From Lumbricus rubellus (taxonomy: Eukaryota > Annelida > Clitellata > Crassiclitellata > Lumbricidae), in contig OX243821.1 of the NCBI GenBank assembly GCA_945859605.1, positions 15,164,803 to 15,228,802 of the forward strand: 64,000 nt of DNA, read 5' to 3'. A program made the translations under genes and the position numbers. Positions 53,285-63,884 of this stretch are shown here, piece after piece; position 1 is the stretch's first letter, and every line of letters starts with the position of its first letter. The notes under the pieces were generated by a model, which did not search any database, had not been told where the DNA came from, and was given only the letters and a program-made list of their open reading frames with translations.

Positions 53285-53665
53285 GAATATGAAATTAAAA
53301 TCATGATGCATTTCGATATAGGCTACTGTAGTGTATAGTCTCTCTCTCGTGACGACAATGATTTCAATGCAGCAGCTGCTGTCAACGGTGGTACATACGT
53401 TTATGTTCTGCACGACCTCTTTCTACGCTGATGGTTTCATTCTCACTGTTGACATGATGTTCATGTATGTATCCAACTATCCATGCATATATACATACAT
53501 ATACAAACAGACAGACAGACAATCGTACTGGTAATTGTGAATTTATATAGAGGCAAAGCTGACATACCTGTAGACTTAAATAGAGAATATGAATGCATAA
53601 AAATTAAAATCATGATCCATTTCAATTTATTACATCGTAATCGTATTCGTACTGGTAATCATAAA
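53285..53665. repeat. Duplicated 'attaaaatcatgat' and 'cgtactggtaat' segments
   Basis: 'gaatatgaaattaaaatcatgatgcatttc' (53285) recurs as 'gaatatgaatgcataaaaattaaaatcatgatccatttc' (53586). 'cgtactggtaattgtgaatttatatagagg' (53524) recurs at 53649. These overlap and follow the right arm. Confidence 0.6.
53324..53520 (-). repeat. Inverted repeat, right arm (~197 bp)
   Basis: Complement of 52547-52745, ending in an (ACAG)n run. The spacer between the arms is about 580 bp. Confidence 0.9.
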
Positions 53666-53749
53666 CGTATAGAGGGAAAGCTCTGTTGCTGGGCGAATAT
53701 CTTCAAAAAGACACACACATACACTTACGCACACACGCACACACACATT

Positions 53750-53825
53750 GAGCGCCTCTGAGTAGATATCTTGAAGAGGCGCTATATAAATTCTCAGAAT
53801 GAATGAATGAATGAATGAATGAATA
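53750..53825 (+). repeat. Solo retroposon 3' module with (GAAT)n tail
   Basis: 'gagcgcctctgagtagatatcttgaagaggcgctatataaattctca' followed by (GAAT)5. It is the + strand 3' end shared with SINE A and LINE copies. Confidence 0.65.
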
Positions 53826-53829
53826 CAAA

Positions 53830-53990
53830 CGTACACAGACACGAAACACGCAGTTTTTGCACCCCCACATACCCACACACAATTTTGTACACATACACAC
53901 ACGCACGCACACACACACACGCACGCACGCACGCAAAGTGTTTGCACACCCGCACACACTCACACTCACATGCACAAACACACACATCAA
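53830..53990. repeat. (CACA)/(CACG) tract
   Basis: C/A-rich repeat with (CACG)n blocks at 53920-53935. No coding support. Confidence 0.7.
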
Positions 53991-54339
53991 CACATGGACC
54001 CATAGCTGTTGGATATGAACTTCCTATACTAGTACTCACTATATCTTACACTGCATAATATAAAAATATTATTATAAAAATATTATTATATTTCGCTGAT
54101 CGAAGATGACGTTGACGAACGACTTTCACTTGTGCAGAGTTTACGAAGAAGAAGAAGGCGCTGCTTCGAATAATTCTCAACTTCAGAAGCCGCCTTCGAT
54201 GACGACGACGCCATATTAGAAAAAGGCGCTCAATGAATTAGGAGATCAACCGTCTAAGTCTCACCGGGCGATCGGCCATTATCGATCACCTTCAATCTTT
54301 CGCTCGTCGTCGGCTTATGGCGTTCTGCTTCTGCTTCTG

Positions 54340-54542
54340 CTGGTGGGGCTGCTGGTGGTGGTGATGGTGGTGCTGGTGGTGGTGATGGTGGTGGTGATGG
54401 TGGTGATGGTGGTGGTGGTGGTGCTGGTGGTGGTGGCGGTGCTGGTGGTGCTGGTGGTGGTGGTGATGGTGGTGGTGGTGGTGGCGGTGCTGGTGGTGAT
54501 GCTGGTGGTGGTGGTGGTGGTGGTGGTGGTGGTGGTGGTGAA
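54340..54542. repeat. (GGT)n/(GGTGAT) trinucleotide tract
   Basis: About 200 bp of TGG with GAT, GCT and GCG variants. On the complement it gives proline-, histidine- or threonine-rich frames that are artefacts. Confidence 0.9.
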
Positions 54543-54645
54543 CCCGCATCCTCCATTCACACATCCCCAGATAGATCCCTCGATCGGTAGAAATATTGTC
54601 CCACACGAATTCTCTGGGGACCGATCAGTCTTCCTATTTACGCCC

Positions 54646-54647
<2 letters not shown>

Positions 54648-54681
<34 letters not shown>

Positions 54682-54790
54682 AGAGAGAGAGAGAGACAGA
54701 CAGAGACATAGACAGAGACAGAGAGAGACAGAGACAGAGAGACAGACAGACACAGATGGACACAGACGACACAGAGACAGAGACACACTG
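54648..54790. repeat. (TA)n then (GAGACA)n
   Basis: (TA)n at 54648-54678 followed by GAGAGA/CAGAGA units to about 54790. Confidence 0.85.
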
Positions 54791-54959
54791 CATCCATTCT
54801 AAATGATGGTGTCAATTGCATTGTGCTACACTTGCGTTTCCAACGGCATTGCAATTGATTCGATAGAACTTGGAAACTTCCATTTTCGGAACGTGAGTGA
54901 GATCGTATATATAGGGCGGCGATGTCAAGGATTGGCCTGGATAACCAGTTGAAACCGGT

Positions 54960-55170
54960 GTCGACCTCTGACCATATATATATATATGCATATATATGAT
55001 ATAATATGTATGCAAAACTATGCATATATATGATATAATATATATGCATATATTTTATAAATGATAAAATATATATGCATATATATATGCATATATATGA
55101 TTTAATATATCATATATATAATGATATAATATATCATATATATATAATGATATAATATATCATATATATT
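54960..55170. repeat. AT-rich repeats, 'atgatataatatatcatat' units
   Basis: Two tandem blocks (55114-55140 and 55145-55167) of 'tatataatgatataatatatca', preceded by similar 'gcatatatatgatataata' units. All are self-complementary. Confidence 0.75.
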
Positions 55171-55312
55171 TGCAAGTCAACGGTGTACATTGATGCGTGA
55201 CTTCGCCAGATCCATCATATGATCTACGGTACTATACAGCCTACTGACCTCTGTCCATAAATATATAAATATACTAGCTGTACCCAGCCACGCGTTGCTG
55301 TGGCAGAAAAGA

Positions 55313-55366
55313 CCTCCCCCTCCCCTCCCCCTCCCCCTCCCCCTCCCCCTCCCCTTCCCCTCCCTC
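55313..55366. repeat. (CTCCCC)n microsatellite
   Basis: Nine or so CTCCCC units on the + strand, preceded by 'cccagccacgcgttgctgtggcagaaaag'. The opposite strand is G-rich and could form a quadruplex. Confidence 0.85.
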
Positions 55367-56064
55367 ACACCGTCCTTTAGTGACAGCGGATATAGCCCAA
55401 GAATTTTAGGCCGCTTTCGTAATATTCCGCTCGCTTATGACGTCATGGGACGCAACCTCATTGATGTATCGTCACTGTGTTTTACGGGTGAAGACAATTC
55501 GGAAATTTGCAAGCGCATGGTTTCGTTGAAGTTGCAAATGGCGGGCGAACGGATTGCAAAGTTCACTTTTTGTGGAAACGGTTGCGTTTTTTCGGGTGAA
55601 AACATCTTAACACGCGGTTGAATGGGAATGGAAAGTGTTGTAAAATTTTCAAGACAATCGGTGGGTCACTTTCAGCGTGAAAATGCGACGAACTTTTGGA
55701 AAGTTCATTTTTATTTATATAGATATGACAGCGTTCAGTAGCATATATTTATTTATATATTATGTATGTATTTATTTATTTATTATATATTTGATTATAT
55801 ATAATATTATAGCAATATATAAAGTTATATTGTATATTTATATATTTATATATATTATATATACACCAATATGTTTGTCGGATTCAGTTGAGGGTCTGTA
55901 GCTGAAACACGGATAGCAATTCAGCGAAGGATGAGAAACGTAATCGTTTAATTATTGCTGGGTTTAAGCGGCTGTGACAACATCCATGTCTGCTGCTGCA
56001 GTCAAATGCATGGCACCGTGTGTCTGGTGAAAAACGAGTGTGGCCACCAGCAGAGCCACAGAAA

Positions 56065-56285
56065 TTGCAGGTGGATAAACCGAGAGAGAGAGAGAGAGAA
56101 ATTGTGGGTGGATGAACCGAGAGAGAGAGAGAGAAATTGTGGGTGGATGAACCGAGAGAGAGAGAGAGAAATTGTGGGTGGATGAACCGAGAGAGAGAGA
56201 GAAATTGTGGGTGGATGAACCGAGAGAGAGAGAGAGAAATTGTGGGTGGATGAACCGAGAGAGAGAGAGAGAGAAATTGTGGGTG
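56065..56285. repeat. ~35-bp minisatellite, left part (LTR element target)
   Basis: Six to seven units of 'gtgggtggatgaaccgag' plus a variable (GA)n and 'aaatt'. The array is interrupted by the LTR retrotransposon at 56286 and resumes at 63885. Confidence 0.9.
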
Positions 56286-57401
56286 TGTCACGAGTTGCCC
56301 TTGTAAATAGTATTGGGCCCATTGTTGTAGACCTATGCATTATATACCTATATTGTGTTATGTCGTATATAATAGTATTATGTGCTTAAATGACAGTTTG
56401 ACAATAGTATATAGATATACCTATAATAATCTAGCTTATATAATTATATCGATGGTCGTCGATGGTCGTTGGGTCCAAAAGGTGTGTCGGGGGTAAAGGT
56501 CATCTGTCTGGAAGGCAGATAGGCCTATATAGGCAAGAGAACGGACTGTCTGGGGGTCAGTCGTCGGAGGAGAGTCAGTCGGCGGTCAGTCGTCGGAAGC
56601 TGTCGTCGAGGAGTCATCAGTCGTCGGTCGGAGATGCGAAGTGGGCATGCACGCTGAACTTTGCTGAAGGACGTTCGAGCGTAGGACAACGCACAACGGT
56701 GCAAGAAGGTGAATACTGGGCACAACGGTGCTACCAGGCGAAGTCCGAGCACAACGGTACTACTACCAGACGAGGACGGTCTAGAAGGGGCGGACGCTTT
56801 CCCGCCATTTTCTCCGTCGCTTTCCGCCACTTCGTCGCAACTTCTCTACCACGTGACCACGTCTATGCTAGACGTGGGCGGTGTCTGTGAGAGCGGAATC
56901 TTCTCCGCCACTTCTACGACCGAGGTGGGCGGTGCCGGAAGAAACGGGCACTCCTCTACAAGACGCGACCAGCGGTCGTAGCTGGAACGCCAGCAGGACG
57001 GGAACTCTCGACGCTGGGTTCGAGAACGGACCAACGGACGCCTTCAGAACCAACCAGACCAGTGAGCCGACCGAAGCCCTTCGCTGCGTAACAGGACTTC
57101 TTCACACCTGCAGAAACTGTCTCCATGCGAACGGAAACGTGAGTGGGGGCGAAGTTTTGTTGGGGGGTCTGGGGGAGGGCACGACCATCGATTAGGGCTC
57201 TATAGGCGTAGCCTATAATTAACGAAACTGTTTTTGCTATATATGTAGCTATGTCTTTTAGTTCAATTTCAGTTGTCTTTTTATCTGAATAATTTTCTAA
57301 ACGAGTTCATGCTTTGTTTTCTAGTATTTCGATGACAATATTCTAGACACCCTTTCCTTAATAGGCTAGGGCTAACTCGCCATTTAAGATAACTCATGAC
57401 A
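56286..57401 (+). repeat. 5' LTR
   Basis: TGTCA...TGACA ends; 1,116 bp. 'cttatataattatat' near 56433 could supply a TATA element. GC-rich middle (56560-57180). Apparent open frames inside are identical in both LTRs and show no protein features. Confidence 0.95.
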
Positions 57402-57404
57402 ATG

Positions 57405-57422
57405 TGGTGGCAGCGGTGGGAT
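57405..57422 (+). promoter_or_regulatory. Primer binding site, tRNA-Leu
   Basis: TGGTGGCAGCGGTGGGAT, three bases after the LTR, is complementary to the 3' end of common animal tRNA-Leu (…CCGCTGCCA plus CCA). Confidence 0.8.
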
Positions 57423-57762
57423 GGTTGAGTTTGTTTAGGATATGGTCGTTGTATTAGGAACATAAGCTATATTTGACTCGATAGAATTATACGGGGATTT
57501 AGACACTGATTAAACAATATAGCTAAACGCATTGAAGCATTGCTAAAGATAATTTATGCTATTATAGCGTAGGTGTTTCACGCTGCATAAATAGGCCAGT
57601 GGGATTGTTTAAAGATCTGTTGTAGACTTAGTTAAACATACTTCTTCTATAGTGTCGCCTATAGTGAGGTCTAAGGTAATTATCTAGACTGAATAGACTA
57701 GCATTTGTCGCTTAGGGGATATTCTGTTTCAGTTTAGCCCAGCCGGCTAATTATATTGCAAC

Positions 57763-58695
57763 ATGGAGCAATTGATAGCTCTTGCCGAAAGGAGTGGCTT
57801 GAAAGGGCCTGAGCTTCTTGAGTTTGTGGAAAAGCACAGAGCTGACGAAGAAGCGCGACAGAAACGGATTCTTGAGCGAGAAGAGAGAGCAGCTGACAGA
57901 GAGATGCGTAAGTTTGAATTGGAGCATCAGGCTAAAGTGGAAGCAGAACAAAACGCACTCAAGAAGTTTGAGATGGAGCAACAGGCTAAAGCTGTAGCCG
58001 AAGAAAACGCACTCAAGAAGTTTGAATTGGAGAAACAGGCAAAAGCTGAATCCTTAGACTTGGAAAGACAGGCTAAAGCTGAAGCCGAAGCCAATGCAAT
58101 GAGGAAGTTAGATTTGGAGAGACAAGTAAAAGCAGAAGCCGATGAATCTGCAATGAGAAAATTGGAACTTGAAAGAAAGATGAAACAGGAGGCGCACGAG
58201 CAAGCATTGGAAATGCAAAAGGAGCAACATGAACAGTCCATGGCTTTGGAGAAAGCTAAGCTCGAAGGAAAGACTGTACGGCAGGCTAGTATCAGAAGTG
58301 TTAGTGAAAACGCAGCATCTGAAGAGGATGGTGAAGAGGAGGAGGAAGAGGAGCGGACCTCGGATTTTACAGTCAATGCGAGGAAAGGACCAAAGCTGCC
58401 TCCATTTGAGGATGGCAAAGATAATATGGACGCTTATCTGAGAAGATTTGAGAAATATGCGTCTATTCGAAAATGGAAAAGGCAGGAATGGGCAGTTTAT
58501 TTGGCCGCACTTTTGAAAGGACGCGCTTTAGATGTGTTTGCGCGTATGCCGCCTGAACAATACGACGATTACGACGCATTGAAAGATGCTCTTCTGAAAA
58601 GATATCAGATGACGGAAGAAGGCTTTCACAAGCGGTTTAATAACTGTAGACCGGAAACTGGAGAAGCGCCTCAACAATTCATCACCAGGTTATAA
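57763..58695 (+). CDS. gag: Gag, N-terminal part, ended by an in-frame TAA
   Basis: A 310-codon frame from ATG 57763. Residues about 25-170 are a highly charged coiled coil built from ~24-residue repeats (KFELEHQAKVEAEQNAL, KKFEMEQQAKAVAEENA, and so on). An acidic run (EEDGEEEEEEER) follows, then the gag core: LPPFEDGKDNMDAYLRRFEKYA, WAVYLAALLKGRALDVF, YDALKDALLKRY, APQQFITRL. The TAA at 58693-58695 falls in the middle of this retroviral-type gag domain; the same frame continues directly (SYLMRWIELAKV). It is therefore either a recent disabling mutation or a suppressed stop. The unusual position, not at the gag/pol border, favours mutation. Confidence 0.85.
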   Translation: MEQLIALAERSGLKGPELLEFVEKHRADEEARQKRILEREERAADREMRKFELEHQAKVEAEQNALKKFEMEQQAKAVAEENALKKFELEKQAKAESLDLERQAKAEAEANAMRKLDLERQVKAEADESAMRKLELERKMKQEAHEQALEMQKEQHEQSMALEKAKLEGKTVRQASIRSVSENAASEEDGEEEEEEERTSDFTVNARKGPKLPPFEDGKDNMDAYLRRFEKYASIRKWKRQEWAVYLAALLKGRALDVFARMPPEQYDDYDALKDALLKRYQMTEEGFHKRFNNCRPETGEAPQQFITRL

Positions 58696-58701
58696 AGCTA
58701 C

Positions 58702-61700
58702 TTGATGAGATGGATTGAGCTCGCCAAAGTCACTCAAGACTTTGATGGATTGAAGAGTTTGCTGGTAAAGGAGCAGTATCTCTCGGTAGTGAGCAAAGAA
58801 TTGTCGCTGTTCTTGAGAGAAAGGGCGCCAAAAGACCTTCAAGAACTCGCTAAATTAGCGGAGACCTACATAGAGGCACACGAAGGAAAGTCAAAACAGT
58901 CATACCAGTCGGACTACGGAGAGAAAGAAATAAGAACAGAGGGAAAATTTCTCAAGCCAGACTTCACGAAGGAAAATGAGAGGGCTGGAAAGAAAGACCA
59001 AAAACGTAATGGGGCTACTGATAGGCCTTGTTTTTTTTGTAACCGATACGGGCACTCCTATAATTCATGTCGGTTTAGAATGAATACGTCACATAAAGCA
59101 GCAGGAATGCAGACTTCCTGGAAGCCTAGAAATGCATGGCAGAACCAGAAGAAAAAAGCTGAGAACAAGAAAGATAAATCAGCATCTTCCGCAGTTGATA
59201 AGAAAACGCACCAAACGACCGCAACTTCAACCGATCCAGAAGGAACGCTGGTCAAGGAAGGGTGTGACGAAAATGCTGGTCAGGCGTTGAAAAATCTGTC
59301 CGATGGTGAAGATGGCGAACTAAGATGTGGTTGCAAAGCGCACGTCATAGCTGAAGCCTGTAGACCGGGTAAATACGGAACTGATATGAAGACAACGATT
59401 GGTTATGTAGGAGATCAACAGGTCGAAGTGCTTCGAGACACCGGATGTTCGTCAGTGGTTGTAGCCAGGAGGCTGGTGAAAAAGAATCAGATGACTGGGA
59501 AGCATGAGTTGTGCATTCTGATTGACAAAACTACGAGGAAAGTGCCAACCGCTATCATTGAAGTCAGAACGGACTACTTCACAGGGAAAGTGAAAGCGCT
59601 CTGCATGAAGGAAACATTATACGATCTTGTAATTGGAAATATATCTGGAGCGGAACTACGGCCCAGATCCTTCGACAAGAGTACTGAGGTACATGAACAA
59701 GACTTGTTGATTGACGCAGAGAAAGATGCGGGGTGTACTGAAGAGCAGTTGAATGTGACATCAGCTGTGGAAACCCGACATATGAAAGAGAAAGCGAGAG
59801 CATTGCCAAAGCAATTACGAGTTCCAGACTTTCAGAATGAAGTCACATTGGAAACGTTAAAGAAGGAACAAGCTGAAGACAGTTCATTGAAGAAATACTG
59901 GGAGTATTCTACACAGAAAGAAGCGACTGGAACGAACGATGACGATCGCATCGTACGCTTTGATGTGGAACGAGGACTGCTGTACCGCAAGTTTCAATCA
60001 CCACATCATAACTTCGGCGATGAAGTGAAACAGCTGGTAATTCCATCCAGGTTGAGAACCAGAGTAATGGAAATAGCCCATAGCTCAATTCTTGGAGGAC
60101 ACTTGGGCATTCACAAAACTCAAGAGAGAATTCTATCTCAATTCTTTTGGCCAGGATGCTACAGTGATATCGGAAGATACTGTCGATCCTGCGATATTTG
60201 TCAAAGAACCTTGCCGAAGGGGCGAGTTCAGAAAGTGCCTTTGATCAAGATGCCGATAATTGACACGGTCTTTAAGAGATGCGTGGTCGACCTCATTGGA
60301 CCACTTCCATGCTCAGAGCGAGGACACCGGTACATTCTAACATTAGTGGATTGTGCAAGCCGCTATCCGGAGTGTATCGCGCTTAAGCAAATTGACACCT
60401 GTTCTGTTGCAGAAGCATTGCTTAGCATCTTTTCAAGGATGGGGGCGCCATTGGAACTGCTCTCGGATAATGGATCACAGTTCACAGGAGCAATGATGAA
60501 GGAAGTAGGTCGACTTCTGTCGATAAAACAATTATTCAGCACTCCATATCACAGTCAAAACTGTGGATTGGTTGAAAGATATAACGGAGTCATCAAACAA
60601 ATGCTTCGGAAAATGTGTGCAGAGAAAGTGAAAGATTGGGATCGATACTTAGATCCTTTGATGTTCGCATATCGTGAGGTCAGTAATGAAAGTACGGGAT
60701 TCAGTCCATTTGAGATGATTTACGGAAGACCTGTGCGAGGATCCATGGCGATCTTGAAAGAACTGTGGACTAAAGACATTGCTGAACCAGAGGAGAAGAC
60801 GACTTATGAGTATGTTGTCGATCTGAGGAATCGTCTTCAAGAGACTTGTCATTTAGCGCAAGAAAATCTGCAGAGAGCCGCTGATAAATATAAACGTAAT
60901 TTTGACAAGCATGCCAAGCCTCGAAAGTTTGATCCAGGCGATAAAGTACTGCTACTGTTGCCTACAGAGAGCAACAAACTGCAAATGCAATGGAAAGGTC
61001 CATTTCAAGTACTGAAACGATTCGGAGAAGCTGATTATGTAATCCAGTTTCCTCACCGAGCAAAGACGTTCCATGCGAACATGCTGAAACGCTATTATGA
61101 GCGTCAACCAGAGACAGAGAACAGACCGAGCGAGGAAGCCGTGAACGACGAACTGCAAGCTGTAGGAGCAGCTGTTGTCGTCGAAGAATTGTCTGATGCA
61201 GAGATGAGAATGACAGGTGAAGGAAATCTGCCACTCTTTAACAATCTGCAGAAAGAGACCTACAAAGATGTGGAGATAGGCCACGATCTGTCAGAGGATC
61301 AGAAGAAGGAGGTCGAAAACCTCTTGGAAGAATTCCAAGACATCTTCAGTGATGTGCCAGGAAGAACCAACCTAGTCAGACATCGGATCCAGCTGACGTC
61401 GAATGTCCCAGTGCGGAAGAGGCCATATCCTGTGCCTTATGCAATGAGACAAGAATTGGACAAAGAAATCGACGATATGATCAGGTTGGGAGTAATTGAG
61501 CCTTCAACATCAGCATACGCCTCTCCTATGTTGCTAGTAAAAAAGTCAGACGGATCCAATAGGCCTTGTGTGGACTTCCGGGACTTGAACCGGATCACGG
61601 AATTTGATGCGGAACCGATGCCGCAGGCCGATGAGATTTTTGCCAAGTTAGCAGGCAACAAGTTCTTCTCAAAGTTTGATCTTTCAAAGGGCTACTGGGG

Positions 61701-62661
61701 AATCGAAGTCGAACCAGAATCCAGGGACTGCACGTCGTTTATAACGCACCGTGGACTCTATCGGTTTGTTACTATGCCATTCGGATTAGTAACGGCTCCT
61801 TCGACCTTCTCAAGAGCCATGCGGAAGCTCTTGGATCGTAGTCAGAATCTGGATAACTATCTTGATGATGTGCTATGCCATACTATTGGATGGCCAGATC
61901 ATCTGAGCTCTCTGCGGGACTTCTTTGTAAGAATACGCAGGGCCGGTCTAACACTTAGACCATCCAAATGTCAAATTGGAGAACAAGGCATCGACTTCTT
62001 AGGACATAAGATAACTGATGGAATGATTCAGCCAAGAGCGGAGAAAATTGGAAAGATCGCAGAAGCTTCACGGCCAGAAACCAAGAAACAGGTTCGCTCT
62101 TATCTCGGTTTAGTGGGCTATTACCAAAAGTTCATACCGAACTTTTCAAGCATCGCCGCTCCGCTAACTGATCTGACGAGGAAGAATCAGCCGAACAAAG
62201 TCATTTGGGGTGACGCGCAAGAATTAGCTTTCCAAGAGCTAAAGCAGCATCTGATGAATTATCCAATTCTCAGATTGCCGGACTGGAGCGCAGAGTTCAT
62301 TTTGCAGACGGACGCTTCGAATTATGGCGCAGGCGCAGTTCTTCTACAGGAAGTAGATGGCGTTAAGCATCCTATTGCCTACGCCAGTAGAAAATTTCTA
62401 CCAAGAGAGACCCGATACTCAACGATTGAAAGAGAAGGACTAGCAATAGTATGGGCGCTACAAAAATTCCAGGTGTACTTGTTTGGAAAACACTTCTGGT
62501 TAGAGACGGATCATCAGCCTCTGATCCATATTCAAAGAGCCAATCCAGTCAATGGAAGACTAATGCGCTGGGCTTTAATTTTGCAGCCGTATTCCTTTAC
62601 CATACGCTCAATTAAAGGGTCTGAAAATGTGGGGGCCGATTTTTTAAGCCGCCATCTGTAG
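58702..62661 (+). CDS. pol: Gag C-terminus and Pol: zinc knuckle, protease, integrase, RT, RNase H
   Basis: 1,319 codons in the same frame as gag. Residue positions counted from 58702: rest of the gag core (1-60); CCHC knuckle C110-x2-C113-x4-H118-x4-C123; aspartic protease DTG at about 246 (LRDTGCSSVVV); integrase HHCC (HLGIH...CRSCDIC, about 465-500), then D (VVDLIGPL), D (LSDNGSQF) and E (GLVERYNG), about 530, 588 and 624; RT about 890-1150 with NRPCVDFRDLN, FDLSKGYWGIEV, MPFGLVTAPSTF and the catalytic YLDD; RNase H with LQTDASNYGAGAVL, STIEREGLAIVWAL, LETDHQPL; end DFLSRHL. All catalytic motifs are intact. The listed start is only the first Met after the TAA; translation would normally come from gag. 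Confidence 0.95.
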   Translation: MMRWIELAKVTQDFDGLKSLLVKEQYLSVVSKELSLFLRERAPKDLQELAKLAETYIEAHEGKSKQSYQSDYGEKEIRTEGKFLKPDFTKENERAGKKDQKRNGATDRPCFFCNRYGHSYNSCRFRMNTSHKAAGMQTSWKPRNAWQNQKKKAENKKDKSASSAVDKKTHQTTATSTDPEGTLVKEGCDENAGQALKNLSDGEDGELRCGCKAHVIAEACRPGKYGTDMKTTIGYVGDQQVEVLRDTGCSSVVVARRLVKKNQMTGKHELCILIDKTTRKVPTAIIEVRTDYFTGKVKALCMKETLYDLVIGNISGAELRPRSFDKSTEVHEQDLLIDAEKDAGCTEEQLNVTSAVETRHMKEKARALPKQLRVPDFQNEVTLETLKKEQAEDSSLKKYWEYSTQKEATGTNDDDRIVRFDVERGLLYRKFQSPHHNFGDEVKQLVIPSRLRTRVMEIAHSSILGGHLGIHKTQERILSQFFWPGCYSDIGRYCRSCDICQRTLPKGRVQKVPLIKMPIIDTVFKRCVVDLIGPLPCSERGHRYILTLVDCASRYPECIALKQIDTCSVAEALLSIFSRMGAPLELLSDNGSQFTGAMMKEVGRLLSIKQLFSTPYHSQNCGLVERYNGVIKQMLRKMCAEKVKDWDRYLDPLMFAYREVSNESTGFSPFEMIYGRPVRGSMAILKELWTKDIAEPEEKTTYEYVVDLRNRLQETCHLAQENLQRAADKYKRNFDKHAKPRKFDPGDKVLLLLPTESNKLQMQWKGPFQVLKRFGEADYVIQFPHRAKTFHANMLKRYYERQPETENRPSEEAVNDELQAVGAAVVVEELSDAEMRMTGEGNLPLFNNLQKETYKDVEIGHDLSEDQKKEVENLLEEFQDIFSDVPGRTNLVRHRIQLTSNVPVRKRPYPVPYAMRQELDKEIDDMIRLGVIEPSTSAYASPMLLVKKSDGSNRPCVDFRDLNRITEFDAEPMPQADEIFAKLAGNKFFSKFDLSKGYWGIEVEPESRDCTSFITHRGLYRFVTMPFGLVTAPSTFSRAMRKLLDRSQNLDNYLDDVLCHTIGWPDHLSSLRDFFVRIRRAGLTLRPSKCQIGEQGIDFLGHKITDGMIQPRAEKIGKIAEASRPETKKQVRSYLGLVGYYQKFIPNFSSIAAPLTDLTRKNQPNKVIWGDAQELAFQELKQHLMNYPILRLPDWSAEFILQTDASNYGAGAVLLQEVDGVKHPIAYASRKFLPRETRYSTIEREGLAIVWALQKFQVYLFGKHFWLETDHQPLIHIQRANPVNGRLMRWALILQPYSFTIRSIKGSENVGADFLSRHL

Positions 62662-62754
62662 GCCTAAATAGGAACTAGGATAAGTAAACCTAGATATTAA
62701 CAGGGCAATCGTTTTAGTTTTAGTTGTAAAGAAAAGCTAAGTTAGTTTTCTCTT

Positions 62755-62766
62755 AAGTGGGGGGCC
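62755..62766 (+). promoter_or_regulatory. Polypurine tract before 3' LTR
   Basis: 'aagtggggggcca' immediately upstream of the 3' LTR; expected plus-strand primer site. Confidence 0.7.
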
Positions 62767-62768
62767 AT

Positions 62769-63884
62769 TGTCACGAGTTGCCCTTGTAAATAGTATTGGG
62801 CCCATTGTTGTAGACCTATGCATTATATACCTATATTGTGTTATGTCGTATATAATAGTATTATGTGCTTAAATGACAGTTTGACAATAGTATATAGATA
62901 TACCTATAATAATCTAGCTTATATAATTATATCGATGGTCGTCGATGGTCGTTGGGTCCAAAAGGTGTGTCGGGGGTAAAGGTCATCTGTCTGGAAGGCA
63001 GATAGGCCTATATAGGCAAGAGAACGGACTGTCTGGGGGTCAGTCGTCGGAGGAGAGTCAGTCGGCGGTCAGTCGTCGGAAGCTGTCGTCGAGGAGTCAT
63101 CAGTCGTCGGTCGGAGATGCGAAGTGGGCATGCACGCTGAACTTTGCTGAAGGACGTTCGAGCGTAGGACAACGCACAACGGTGCAAGAAGGTGAATACT
63201 GGGCACAACGGTGCTACCAGGCGAAGTCCGAGCACAACGGTGCTACTACCAGACGAGGACGGTCTAGAAGGGGCGGACGCTTTCCCGCCATTTTCTCCGT
63301 CGCTTTCCGCCACTTCGTCGCAACTTCTCTACCACGTGACCACGTCTATGCTAGACGTGGGCGGTGTCTGTGAGAGCGGAATCTTCTCCGCCACTTCTAC
63401 GACCGAGGTGGGCGGTGCCGGAAGAAACGGGCACTCCTCTACAAGACGCGACCAGCGGTCGTAGCTGGAACGCCAGCAGGACGGGAACTCTCGACGCTGG
63501 GTTCGAGAACGGACCAACGGACGCCTTCAGAACCAACCAGACCAGTGAGCCGACCGAAGCCCTTCGCTGCGTAACAGGACTTCTTCACACCTGCAGAAAC
63601 TGTCTCCATGCGAACGGAAACGTGAGTGGGGGCGAAGTTTTGTTGGGGGGTCTGGGGGAGGGCACGACCATCGATTAGGGCTCTATAGGCGTAGCCTATA
63701 ATTAACGAAACTGTTTTTGCTATATATGTAGCTATGTCTTTTAGTTCAATTTCAGTTGTCTTTTTATCTGAATAATTTTCTAAACGAGTTCATGCTTTGT
63801 TTTCTAGTATTTCGATGACAATATTCTAGACACCCTTTCCTTAATAGGCTAGGGCTAACTCGCCATTTAAGATAACTCATGACA
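62769..63884 (+). repeat. 3' LTR
   Basis: The same length as the 5' LTR and, by eye, identical but for one base. Preceded by the polypurine tract. Confidence 0.95.

Larger units (their letters stand above)
56286..63884 (+). mobile_element. gmr1-like Ty3/gypsy LTR retrotransposon, 7.6 kb, nearly intact
   Basis: Two 1,116-bp LTRs (TGTCACGAG...ACTCATGACA), a 5-bp target duplication GGGTG (56281-56285, 63885-63889), a tRNA-Leu primer site, a polypurine tract and one gag-pol reading frame. The pol domain order is protease, integrase, reverse transcriptase, RNase H. Integrase before RT is the Ty1/copia order, yet the RT/RNase H sequence is Ty3/gypsy-like. This combination defines the gmr1 group described from deuterostomes. 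Only one substitution was noticed between the LTRs (56757 A, 63240 G), so insertion was recent. An in-frame TAA interrupts gag. Confidence 0.93.

Noticed and set aside
54254..55049. Proline-, histidine- and threonine-rich frames on the minus strand
   Set aside because: Translations of the (GGT)n repeat in three registers.
55884..56340. Ser/Leu-rich frames over 55.9-56.3 kb
   Set aside because: They follow the 35-bp minisatellite period.
56462..56890. 142-codon frame inside the LTRs, identical at 62945-63373
   Set aside because: It is duplicated only because LTRs are; no protein features, and GC-rich U3/R DNA easily leaves frames open.
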